This document shows, one piece after another, positions 6,610 through 14,388 of a DNA stretch of 14,439 nt (position 1 is its first letter; each line of letters begins with the position of its first letter). Source of the DNA: Oscillospiraceae bacterium (GTDB lineage Bacteria > Bacillota > Clostridia > Oscillospirales > Ruminococcaceae); the NCBI GenBank assembly GCA_015067375.1, contig SVMQ01000032.1, forward strand, positions 1 through 14,439. Direction: 5' to 3'. Made by a program: the position numbers and the translations under genes. Below the pieces are notes generated by a model. The model was not told the origin of the DNA. It did no database searches and saw only the letters and a program-made list of their open reading frames with translations.

Positions 6610-6659
6610 AAAAAACTAAAAGCGCACACAAACAGTCGAATCGACTGCTCGGTGCGCTT
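6610..6659 (-). terminator. intrinsic terminator of prfC
   Basis: Seven bases after the prfC stop, on the minus strand, a bipartite hairpin forms: outer stem AAGCGCAC/GTGCGCTT (6620-6627 and 6652-6659) and inner stem CAGTCG/CGACTG (6633-6638 and 6642-6647). It is followed by a T-rich tract ending in six T (6610-6615). This is the main candidate terminator of the single-gene prfC unit. Confidence 0.75.
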
Positions 6660-6666
6660 AATGATA

Positions 6667-8271
6667 TTAGTCACGATTGAATTCCGCAAGCTCTAGACCC
6701 TCGTTCTTGTCAAGCGCCCACTTGATGTTCCATTCACTTGTGAATATCAGCAGATAATTGCCCTTTACATCCTGAATAAGCTTTGTGTCAGAGGTAAGGA
6801 CGAGCTTGTTGAGTTCGTCAAGACCGCCTGCAACGTGCTTTTCACTTGTTATCCAGCGAATGTGCTGATAAGAAAGACCCTCGCGGATGATATCTACGTT
6901 GTACTCGTTTTTCAGGCGGTATTCCAGCACTTCAAACTGCAGTACACCGACAACGCCTACGATCACCTCTTCAAAGCCTGTCTGCGGCTCGGAGAATATC
7001 TGGATAGCACCCTCCTGTGCTATATGTGTAGTACCCTTGATGAACTGCTTACGCTTAAGCGTATCCTTTTGCCTGATTCGTGCAAAATGCTCAGGTGCAA
7101 ATGTGGGTATACCCTCGAACTTTACCTTCTTCTTAGGCGAGCACAGCGTATCACCGATAGAAAATACTCCTGGGTCGAACACACCCATGATATCTCCCGC
7201 ATAAGCTTCGGAAATGACTTCACGCTCGCTTGCCATCATCTGCTGAGGCTGAGAGAGGCGCATTGTGCGGTTGTTCTGAACATGGAGGACTTCCATATCC
7301 TTATCGAAGCGTCCGCTGCAGATGCGCATAAATGCTATCCTGTCGCGGTGCGCCTTATTCATGTTAGCCTGGATCTTGAATACAAAAGCAGAAAACTCCT
7401 CGTCAAAGGGATCGACAGTTCCGTCTTCCGTATTTCTGGGAAGCGGAGATGATGTCATCTTCAGGAAGTGTTCAAGGAACGGCTCAACTCCGAAATTCGT
7501 AAGCGCCGAGCCAAAGAATACAGGCGACAGCTTACCGCTGTTGATAAGGTCGAGATCGAACTCCTCGCTAGCTCCGTCCAGTAACTCAACATCTTCCGAC
7601 AGCGTTTCATAGTTAGTCTGACCGATGATGCTTGCAAGCGACTCATCGCCAAGATCGACCTCGGTAGCAGCGACCTCACGCGAGCCGTTGTTTGCTTCAA
7701 ATGAGATTATGCGGCGCGTTGAACGCTCATAAACGCCTTTGAACTCCTTACCGCTTCCAATGGGCCAGTTTACAGGATAGGTCTTGATCCCAAGCTCATT
7801 TTCGATCTCATCAAGCAGATCAAAGGGATTGCGCGCCTCTCTGTCCATCTTGTTGATAAAGGTGAATATCGGGATATTGCGCATAACACACACCTTGAAC
7901 AGCTTGCGCGTCTGATTCTCAACGCCCTTAGCGGCGTCGATGACCATTACCGCGCTGTCAGCAGCCATAAGTGTACGGTAGGTATCCTCGGAGAAGTCCT
8001 GATGTCCTGGGGTATCCAGAATATTGATGCAGTAGCCGTCGTAGTTGAACTGCATTACAGAAGAAGTTACAGAGATACCACGCTGCTTTTCGATCTCCAT
8101 CCAGTCGGAGGTTGCGTGGCGTGCGCTCTTTTTACCCTTTACAGCACCTGCAAGGGAGATAGCGCCTCCGTAAAGCAGAAACTTTTCAGTGAGTGTGGTC
8201 TTACCCGCATCAGGGTGAGATATTATCGCAAATGTGCGGCGTTTTTCAATTTCTTTTCTAAGATCAGCCAT
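6667..8271 (-). CDS. prfC: peptide chain release factor 3
   Basis: Translational GTPase that removes RF1 or RF2 from the ribosome after peptide release. The 534 residues match the family. The G domain shows SHPDAGKTT (18-26, G1), a threonine in the switch I region after GKKSARHATSDWMEIEKQRG (about 46-65), DTPGHQDF (86-93, G3) and NKMD (140-143, G4). The RF3-specific HATSDWMEIEKQRGISV and the C-terminal EYRLKNEYNV set it apart from EF-G and from other family members. An AAAGGA ribosome binding site lies 9 bases before the ATG. It is a single-gene unit with its own consensus promoter at 8334-8362. Its usual partner RF1 is encoded about 4.4 kb away in a separate operon on the same strand. Confidence 0.97.
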   Translation of the reverse strand: MADLRKEIEKRRTFAIISHPDAGKTTLTEKFLLYGGAISLAGAVKGKKSARHATSDWMEIEKQRGISVTSSVMQFNYDGYCINILDTPGHQDFSEDTYRTLMAADSAVMVIDAAKGVENQTRKLFKVCVMRNIPIFTFINKMDREARNPFDLLDEIENELGIKTYPVNWPIGSGKEFKGVYERSTRRIISFEANNGSREVAATEVDLGDESLASIIGQTNYETLSEDVELLDGASEEFDLDLINSGKLSPVFFGSALTNFGVEPFLEHFLKMTSSPLPRNTEDGTVDPFDEEFSAFVFKIQANMNKAHRDRIAFMRICSGRFDKDMEVLHVQNNRTMRLSQPQQMMASEREVISEAYAGDIMGVFDPGVFSIGDTLCSPKKKVKFEGIPTFAPEHFARIRQKDTLKRKQFIKGTTHIAQEGAIQIFSEPQTGFEEVIVGVVGVLQFEVLEYRLKNEYNVDIIREGLSYQHIRWITSEKHVAGGLDELNKLVLTSDTKLIQDVKGNYLLIFTSEWNIKWALDKNEGLELAEFNRD

Positions 8272-8333
8272 TGATGTTCATCCTTTTCGGTTTATAAAAT
8301 ATTATGCCCAATGAATTCTATACATACTTTAAT

Positions 8334-8362
8334 ATTATAAAATATTACCGCCTGATTGTCAA
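8334..8362 (-). promoter_or_regulatory. consensus promoter of prfC
   Basis: TTGACA (8357-8362) and TATAAT (8334-8339), both perfect, are separated by 17 bases on the minus strand. About 60 bases of AT-rich leader follow before the prfC ATG; a second TATAAT-like stretch in it has no matching -35 that I could find. Confidence 0.9.
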
Positions 8363-8404
8363 GATGTTTGAAACAATTATTTTTAGGCATTGCGCATACA
8401 GCAG

Positions 8405-8436
8405 AAAGGCACTTCCTTTTTATCGGAAGTGCCTTT
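8405..8436 (-). terminator. terminator hairpin after the ABC exporter operon
   Basis: A perfect 12-bp stem, AAAGGCACTTCC and GGAAGTGCCTTT (8405-8416 and 8425-8436) with an 8-base loop, starts three bases after the exporter stop codon. The downstream T-tract on the minus strand is short (TTTCTGC), so much of the U tract lies within the stem. Confidence 0.75.
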
Positions 8437-8438
8437 GT

Positions 8439-10208
8439 TTATACGGACTGTGCAGTGTAGAGCTTGAAATAATCGCCTTGCTTTGCCATCAGTTCATCAT
8501 GTGTTCCTGCCTCGGTTATGCCCTTGTTGGAAACATACATGATCTTGTCACAGTTGCGGATAGTTGAAAGGCGGTGCGCAATAATGAACGACGTTCTGCC
8601 CTTAAGCAGATGGTTAAGACCATTCTGCAGATAGCGTTCGGTCTTTGCGTCGATAGAGGAAGTAGCCTCGTCAAGTACAAGTATCTTAGGATCGGAAACG
8701 ATAGTTCTTGCGAATGCGATAAGCTGCTTCTGACCCTGTGAAAGTCCTGCGCCGCGCTCGTTTACGACAGTATCATAGCCGTCCTTCTGTGACATGATGT
8801 AGTCGTCGATACCTACTATCTTGCACGCTGCTCTCACCTGCTCGTCGGTAGCGTCAAGATTTCCGTACTTTATGTTATCGCGGATAGTGCCGCTGAAAAT
8901 AAAGCTGTCCTGAAGCATTATGCCCATCTGAGAGCGAAGTGATTTCAGCGTTACCTTTGAAATATCTGTTTCATCTATCTTTACAGCGCCGCCGTTGATG
9001 TTGTAAAAGCGCGAGATCAGATTTACGATAGTCGTCTTTCCTGCACCTGTCGGACCAACGAGCGCGATGCTCTCGCCTGCCTTTACATCAAAGCTGAGGT
9101 CTTCAAGGATGTTGATACCCTCCTCATAAGCGAATGTCACGTTTTCAAAGTGGACATCGCCCTTTATCTCGGGCATTTCAGTCGCGCCATCGATATCGTC
9201 AACTGTCACAGGCTCATCCATCATCTCGAAGATACGCTCAAGATAAGCCACGGCATTGATAAACGTATTCATCAGGTTAGAAAGGTTCATCAGCGGCTGC
9301 CAGAAGCGAGCGGAATAGTCAGTCATCGCCAGTATCGTACCTAGAGATATCGCACCGCCGAAGCCTATCAGACCAACGCCGAATATTGCTGCACGAACCA
9401 CGATCGATATGATATCAGTGGTCGGCCACACCATGTTGGAGAAGCTGACAGCGCGCATCCAAGCCTTTTTGTAAGCCTTAGCGAGCTTGTCGTTTATCTC
9501 TGCATTCTCCTCTTCGCGAGTGAATATCTGTGATATCTTTACACCAACGATGCTTTCATGAAGATAAGCATTCATGTTGGAGCTTTTGTTGGATACCTGC
9601 TGCCATGCCTTGCGCTGATGGTTCTTGATGACCAGCATCACGACTGCAAATATCGGCAGACCTGCCATTGTAACCAGCGCCAGCTGCCAGTTAACAAAGA
9701 ACATGAATATCGTGATGAAGATAAGGTTGAATATTTCAAGTATGAAGTTTATCAGACCGTTAGTCATAAGATCTGATATGGAATTGATATAGTTGATTAT
9801 ACGCGTGAGTATCTTTCCGTGAGGACGGCTGTCATAATACTCAAACGAAAGGCGCTGCATATGCTCGAAAAGGTCTTTACGGATATCGTATACGATGTCC
9901 TGACCTACTCTTGTCATCATCTTTGCGCGTATCTTTGCGAAAATAACGCTGACGCATATACAGGTAAACAGCGCAAGTCCGCTCAGCAGAAGCTGCGGTA
10001 TAGTATCCGTAGATCCCATATAGTTATCTATCGCGTTCTGCACGATAAGCGGCGACATCAGACCTATAATAACGCCAATGGCGCTCAGAGTCAGGGATAA
10101 CGCTATTCTTTTCTTATACTTAGCAGCATATACAAGTGAACGCTTCAAATGTCGTATGTCAAATGGGGTCTCAAGCTGTTCGTCAACGTCGAACTTATTT
10201 CTTGCCAT
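8439..10208 (-). CDS. heterodimeric ABC exporter, subunit with canonical catalytic residues
   Basis: A 589-residue half-transporter with an N-terminal six-helix membrane domain (about residues 30-330) and a C-terminal ATPase domain. The ATPase shows Walker A GPTGAGKTT with Lys391, signature LSQGQ (LSGGQ with Q in third place), Walker B ILVLDEATSSID with the catalytic Glu514, and switch His545 in IAHRLST. GGAGG lies 8 bases before the ATG. It is the second gene of a two-gene operon, 13 bases after the partner subunit. The complementary set of intact and altered residues in the two proteins fits the heterodimeric exporter type represented by TM287/288, LmrCD and BmrCD, usually called multidrug exporters. 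The transported substrate cannot be read from sequence; a lipid or peptide is also possible. Confidence 0.9.
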   Translation of the reverse strand: MARNKFDVDEQLETPFDIRHLKRSLVYAAKYKKRIALSLTLSAIGVIIGLMSPLIVQNAIDNYMGSTDTIPQLLLSGLALFTCICVSVIFAKIRAKMMTRVGQDIVYDIRKDLFEHMQRLSFEYYDSRPHGKILTRIINYINSISDLMTNGLINFILEIFNLIFITIFMFFVNWQLALVTMAGLPIFAVVMLVIKNHQRKAWQQVSNKSSNMNAYLHESIVGVKISQIFTREEENAEINDKLAKAYKKAWMRAVSFSNMVWPTTDIISIVVRAAIFGVGLIGFGGAISLGTILAMTDYSARFWQPLMNLSNLMNTFINAVAYLERIFEMMDEPVTVDDIDGATEMPEIKGDVHFENVTFAYEEGINILEDLSFDVKAGESIALVGPTGAGKTTIVNLISRFYNINGGAVKIDETDISKVTLKSLRSQMGIMLQDSFIFSGTIRDNIKYGNLDATDEQVRAACKIVGIDDYIMSQKDGYDTVVNERGAGLSQGQKQLIAFARTIVSDPKILVLDEATSSIDAKTERYLQNGLNHLLKGRTSFIIAHRLSTIRNCDKIMYVSNKGITEAGTHDELMAKQGDYFKLYTAQSV

Positions 10209-10221
10209 GTGTTATCCCTCC

Positions 10222-11961
10222 TTACTTCTGAAGCTCATATACTTCGCTGTAATAACCGCCCTGATGGATAAGCTCGTCATGAGTTCCCTGTTCAGCGATC
10301 TTTCCGTTTTTAAGAACGATTATCTTGTCTGCATTTCTCGATGTGGAGATCCTCTGTGCTATGATTATCTTTGTGCATGGGAAATCAAGTGAATTCAGCG
10401 CATCCTGAATGTGCTTTTCGGTTTCAAGATCGACAGCGGATGTCGTATCATCAAGAATAAGTATAGCAGGCTTTACAGCGAGCGCTCTTGCAAGCGAGAT
10501 ACGCTGCTTCTGACCGCCCGACAGACCCACACCGCGCTCACCCACGATGGTGTCATATCCATCGCTAAGGCGGCGGATAAATCCGTCCGCATCGGCTGCT
10601 CTTGCAACCTTATATACATCCTCCTCAGGCATTGAGGTGTTGCCGAAGCTTATGTTTCCGTCGATAGTATCGGAGTACAGCAACACATCCTGGGTTGCAA
10701 CACCGATATTTCCGCGAAGTTGTTCAAGCTTAAGATTAACTACGTTTATTCCGTCTACGCGCACCTCGCCGCTTTCAACGTCATAGATACGCGGGATGAG
10801 GTCGATAAGCGTCGTCTTGCCTGAGCCTGTTTCTCCCATGATAACAACGGTCTGACCCGGGTCGATAGTGAACGAAACATCGTCCAGCACCTTTGTGTCG
10901 CCATAAGAGAAGCTTACATGATCAAATTCAACACTTCCCTTAAAGCGCTCGGGACGATCGACCGCATCAGAGCGATCCAGAATTCTGGGACTTCCGTAGT
11001 ATATCTCTATGATCTTATTTGCGGAAGCGGTAAAGCGCTGAAGATCGTTTACGATATTACCAAGAGTACGCATGGGGTTGGATAGCGTCCAGATAAGACC
11101 TGCAAAAGCGGTGTATTCACCGAATGTTATCCTGCCCGAAATTATGAACAGACCGCCGCATACAAGCATTACGACAGAAAGCGCCTGTGCTGTTATTTCA
11201 AGATAAGGGAAAAACTTCAGCCACATGAAAGCAGCATTCTTGTTTGCGGTGCTGTAATCCTTGCTGTGTACATCGAAACGCTCTATCTCATAGTCCTCGC
11301 GTGCGAAAGCTTTGATCACACGGTTGCCTGAGATATTCTCCTCGGCAGCGGTGTTCATCGTGGACAGCTTCTCACGCAGATTGACGTACATGGGGCCGAC
11401 CTTACGTCTGAACAGCCATGTTATAAACATGATAACAGGTGTGAGCGAGATAAGGCACAGCGCCATCAGCCAGTCTATTGAGAAAAAGAAGACAAGGGAC
11501 ACTGTAAAAAGCACCACGCACTCCAGCATGGTCTTAATGATCCACGCGATAGAATGGCGCACCATTTCGATATCACCCGAAACACGCGTCATGATATCGC
11601 CTGTTCTGTAAAAGTTATAGAACTGCGCGTCCTGCTTCTCGATATTATCGAACAGCACCTTGCGGACATTGTAGATCAGCTTCTGTGAAGAATGCTCATA
11701 CATCAGGTTGCCTGAATACTGTATGATACCGCGTATCAATGTAAAGCCTACCATTGCTATCAGCATCTGAATAAGCAGATCGGAATGCTCCTGCAAATTC
11801 TGTGTAGCATTTTCATTGATAATGAATGTGTCGGTTATCTGCTGTGTAAAGTACGGAGTTATGATATACATGGACTGGCAGATCACAGTCATAAAAAGTG
11901 CCACTATATAGATCGCACGACAGCCCTGCATATTCTTCCACAGCCAACGGAAAAGAAACAT
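10222..11961 (-). CDS. heterodimeric ABC exporter, subunit with degenerate catalytic site
   Basis: A 579-residue half-transporter: six-helix membrane domain (about residues 15-320) followed by an ATPase domain. Walker A is intact (GETGSGKTT, Lys382) and the signature is canonical LSGGQ. After Walker B the catalytic glutamate is replaced by aspartate (LILDDTTS, Asp504-Asp505), and the switch histidine is replaced by glutamine (IAQRIST, Gln536). These are the changes expected of the non-hydrolysing site in heterodimeric exporters. I chose the ATG at 11959-11961 because GAGGG lies just upstream; an in-frame GTG four codons earlier (11971-11973) would overlap the ribosome binding site. It is the first gene of the operon, behind the promoter and palindrome at 12044-12071, and 13 bases before the canonical subunit. 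Confidence 0.9.
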   Translation of the reverse strand: MFLFRWLWKNMQGCRAIYIVALFMTVICQSMYIITPYFTQQITDTFIINENATQNLQEHSDLLIQMLIAMVGFTLIRGIIQYSGNLMYEHSSQKLIYNVRKVLFDNIEKQDAQFYNFYRTGDIMTRVSGDIEMVRHSIAWIIKTMLECVVLFTVSLVFFFSIDWLMALCLISLTPVIMFITWLFRRKVGPMYVNLREKLSTMNTAAEENISGNRVIKAFAREDYEIERFDVHSKDYSTANKNAAFMWLKFFPYLEITAQALSVVMLVCGGLFIISGRITFGEYTAFAGLIWTLSNPMRTLGNIVNDLQRFTASANKIIEIYYGSPRILDRSDAVDRPERFKGSVEFDHVSFSYGDTKVLDDVSFTIDPGQTVVIMGETGSGKTTLIDLIPRIYDVESGEVRVDGINVVNLKLEQLRGNIGVATQDVLLYSDTIDGNISFGNTSMPEEDVYKVARAADADGFIRRLSDGYDTIVGERGVGLSGGQKQRISLARALAVKPAILILDDTTSAVDLETEKHIQDALNSLDFPCTKIIIAQRISTSRNADKIIVLKNGKIAEQGTHDELIHQGGYYSEVYELQK

Positions 11962-12009
11962 TATATCCCTCACTTCCTGTAATCGTTTTCTACACTGGAA
12001 TAAATACGC

Positions 12010-12034
12010 GCCGCGCCTTTAATGACCGCACGGC
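12010..12034 (-). other. GC-rich hairpin in the exporter leader
   Basis: In the 5' leader between the promoter and the first exporter gene, GCCGTGC and GCGCGGC (minus strand) pair over 7 bp with one G-U pair and an 11-base loop. There is no T-tract directly after it, so it is not a simple terminator. It could protect the transcript, form part of an attenuator, or have no role. Confidence 0.4.
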
Positions 12035-12043
12035 ACCTTAGTT

Positions 12044-12071
12044 ATTATAGCAGATATTTACAAATTGTAAA
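12044..12071 (-). promoter_or_regulatory. exporter operon promoter with palindromic operator candidate
   Basis: TTTACA (12066-12071) and TATAAT (12044-12049) are separated by 16 bases on the minus strand. A perfect 15-base palindrome, TTTACAA-A-TTGTAAA (12057-12071), covers the whole -35 box and part of the spacer. A repressor bound there would block RNA polymerase, which is a common design for drug-exporter operons. No regulator gene is adjacent. Confidence 0.65.
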
Positions 12072-12081
12072 GGGGGTTAAC

Positions 12082-12126
12082 AAAAAAATATTGCACAAAA
12101 ATATTTAGATACATTTGTGCAATATT
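12082..12126 (-). terminator. intrinsic terminator of the ABC-F operon
   Basis: A perfect 13-bp stem, AATATTGCACAAA and TTTGTGCAATATT (12087-12099 and 12114-12126) with a 14-base loop, is followed on the minus strand by a run of T. It lies 26 bases after the stop of the two-helix membrane protein gene and just before the exporter promoter. Confidence 0.85.
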
Positions 12127-12152
12127 GAATACTATAAAATTTCGCTCTTAAT

Positions 12153-12485
12153 CTATAATTTTTCTATCCTATAATAAATACGATACATCTCCTGCACCGT
12201 ATTTTCAAGGAAATAGTAATGCTTGATATAAGGTATCAGCAGTATAAGGAACAGCAAAGTCAGAACAAACAGCCCTGCCCCACCAACCGAAAGAAACATG
12301 AACAACGAAAGCAGAAAGAATATCGCAAACGCCAGAGTGACCAACAGGTGTATCAGGCGCTCATGCTGATATAATTCTATACGTTTCAGCAGCAAGGAGC
12401 GCTCGCGTATAAGCTCCTCGTCGGTGTGCTGCTCTTTCATGTAGGCGGTGATATATTCCATGTATTCGCGTATCTGCTTTGTCAT
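12153..12485 (-). CDS. small two-helix membrane protein coupled to the ABC-F gene
   Basis: A 110-residue protein that I do not recognise. Residues 1-43 are charged and predicted helical (MTKQIREYMEYITAYMKEQH, RERSLLLKRIELYQHERL). Two hydrophobic segments follow, about 44-65 and 69-87, joined by a short VGGAG turn, and then a basic, tyrosine-rich tail (YIKHYYFLENTVQEMYRIYYRIEKL). With such a short turn both ends probably lie on the same side of the membrane. The start codon overlaps the ABC-F stop in ATGA, with GGAGGAG placed 8 bases upstream inside the ABC-F gene, so it is very likely a real, translationally coupled gene. The function is unknown; a membrane partner or a neighbour without functional link are both possible. 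Confidence 0.8.
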   Translation of the reverse strand: MTKQIREYMEYITAYMKEQHTDEELIRERSLLLKRIELYQHERLIHLLVTLAFAIFFLLSLFMFLSVGGAGLFVLTLLFLILLIPYIKHYYFLENTVQEMYRIYYRIEKL

Positions 12486-14386
12486 AGATCAAACTCCTCC
12501 AGCGCAAGTGACGCTTCTTCCCAAACAGCCATCGCTTCCTCCTGTTTGCGGCGAAGCTCCTCTATCTCATTTGAAAGCTCCATAGCAAGCTGATAGTCGG
12601 TCAGGCCTGAAAGCTCCTCTGTCTTTTGCTCAATAAGTGCGTCAAGCTCGTCTATCTCCTTTTCGGCGCGTGATATCTTTGTGTTGAGCTTGCGGCGCTC
12701 GGACTCGCGTTCCTTTTTCAGCTTGTAGTCGTTGACTTTCTCGGTCTTTTGCTGCTTTTGCGGTATCGGCTGAGCCTCAACATTCTGCATCGTAAGAGCA
12801 TACGCGTCATAAGAGCCGCGGTATTCCTTTACTCCATCGGGAGTAAGGTAGTATATCCTGTCTGCAAGCTTATTGATAAGGTATCTGTCATGCGAGATGA
12901 TGAACATCGTTCCGTCGTAGTTCATGAGTGCATTTTCAAGAGCCTCACAAGAAGTAATATCAAGATGGTTAGTAGGCTCGTCCAGCAGCAGGAAGTTCGA
13001 GCCTGACAGCATGAGCTTCAGTATCGCGATACGCGCACGCTCGCCGCCGCTAAGCTCTGAAACGCTTTTAAAGACCGCATCTCCTTTGAACAGGAACGAG
13101 CCAAGCGCTGTGCGTACCTGTGTTTCAGTCATGCGAGGGTACATATCCCATATCTCGTCGATAGCGCGCTTGCTGTCATCCAGTCCTGCCTGTGCCTGAT
13201 CGAAATAACCCATCTGTACGCGGGTGCCGTAGCTGTATTCTCCGCTGTCAGCTGTATACTGACCCGTGAATATCTTGAAGAGCGAGGTCTTTCCGCAACC
13301 GTTGCTGCCAAGCAGGAACACTCTTTCGCCCTTTTTGATGTCAATGTTGACATTGCGGAAAAGCTGCTTTCCGTCGAAGCCAAGACCGATATTCTTTGCA
13401 AAGAAAACATCGTTGCCGCATCCGTCGTTAGACTTGAAGTTGAATTTCAGCGCATCAGGCGCATCCTCAGGCTTGACAAGAGTAGCTTCCAGTCTGTCGA
13501 TAGACTTCTGCTTGCTTGCGATGGTGACGTAATTATGCGCCTGATTCCAACGCTTCTGCTGGTCGATTATGCCCTCGATGCGCTTGATCTCCTTAACAGT
13601 GCTGTCGTATACCTTCTGGCGGCGCTCCATCTCTTCTGCTTTCAGTTCAAGGAAACGCGTGTATGCCCCCTTATAATCATCCAGATGACAGTTTTCAAGC
13701 TCTATCGTTCTGTTGGTGACCTTATCAAGGAAGTAACGGTCATGCGAGATCACGATATAAGCTCCGCGGTAATCATTAAGAAAACGCTCCAGCCACTCTA
13801 CCGACTTGATGTCAAGATGGTTAGTAGGCTCGTCCAGCAACAGGAGATTTGCATCCGAAAGCAGAAGCTTTGCAAGCTGCAGCTTTGATTTCTGTCCACC
13901 GCTCAGAACGCTTACCGACAGCTTAAAGTCATGCTCATTGAAGCCAAGACCCGTCAAAGCAGACGCTGTCCTGCTCTTGTAGGTAAGACCGCCCTCGCGT
14001 TCAAACTGCTCTGTAAGCATGGTCTGACGTTCTATCAACTCAGCGCTGTGATCACCGCCGTCAATACGGTCGTGTATCTCTTCAAGCTCCAGTTCCATAT
14101 CCTCAAGATGCGCAAATATAGTCAGTGCTTCATCATAAAGAGTGCGCTCTGAATTGCGGCAGGAAAACTGCTCCATGAAGCCCATTTTACAGCTTCCTGC
14201 AATATGGATACCGCCCTCGTCAGGTGTATGCTCACCTTTAAGCAAACGGAACAGTGTAGTTTTGCCACAGCCGTTGACTCCGACAAAGCCTACCCTGTCA
14301 TTATCATAAATGTCGAAAGTCACACCCGAGAAAAGCTCTCTGTCAGCAAACGACATAGCGACATCATTTAAACTCATAAGTAACAT
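12482..14386 (-). CDS. ABC-F family ATPase (YdiF/Uup-like)
   Basis: A soluble, ribosome-associated ATPase with two ABC domains and no membrane part; ABC-F proteins act in the ribosomal E site to relieve stalls or, in some cases, protect from antibiotics. Domain 1 has Walker A GVNGCGKTT (36-44), LSGGQ and DEPTNHLD with Glu186. The linker (about 240-320, KRWNQAHNYVTIASKQKSID) is the tRNA-contacting segment of the family. Domain 2 has GSNGCGKTS, LSGGE and DEPTNHLD with Glu470. A C-terminal coiled coil (about 555-634) and the length of 634 residues fit YdiF and Uup rather than EttA. The linker is not obviously lengthened as in antibiotic-resistance types, so a housekeeping role is likelier. GAGG lies 7 bases before the ATG. 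It is coupled to the downstream membrane protein gene by ATGA. Confidence 0.93.
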   Translation of the reverse strand: MLLMSLNDVAMSFADRELFSGVTFDIYDNDRVGFVGVNGCGKTTLFRLLKGEHTPDEGGIHIAGSCKMGFMEQFSCRNSERTLYDEALTIFAHLEDMELELEEIHDRIDGGDHSAELIERQTMLTEQFEREGGLTYKSRTASALTGLGFNEHDFKLSVSVLSGGQKSKLQLAKLLLSDANLLLLDEPTNHLDIKSVEWLERFLNDYRGAYIVISHDRYFLDKVTNRTIELENCHLDDYKGAYTRFLELKAEEMERRQKVYDSTVKEIKRIEGIIDQQKRWNQAHNYVTIASKQKSIDRLEATLVKPEDAPDALKFNFKSNDGCGNDVFFAKNIGLGFDGKQLFRNVNIDIKKGERVFLLGSNGCGKTSLFKIFTGQYTADSGEYSYGTRVQMGYFDQAQAGLDDSKRAIDEIWDMYPRMTETQVRTALGSFLFKGDAVFKSVSELSGGERARIAILKLMLSGSNFLLLDEPTNHLDITSCEALENALMNYDGTMFIISHDRYLINKLADRIYYLTPDGVKEYRGSYDAYALTMQNVEAQPIPQKQQKTEKVNDYKLKKERESERRKLNTKISRAEKEIDELDALIEQKTEELSGLTDYQLAMELSNEIEELRRKQEEAMAVWEEASLALEEFDL

Positions 14387-14388
14387 TT

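Noticed and set aside
12482..14386. ABC-F protein as an antibiotic-resistance (ARE) factor.
   Set aside because: The linker is not evidently extended, the C-terminal coiled coil and length match YdiF/Uup housekeeping proteins, and there is no leader attenuator visible within the 53 bases upstream.
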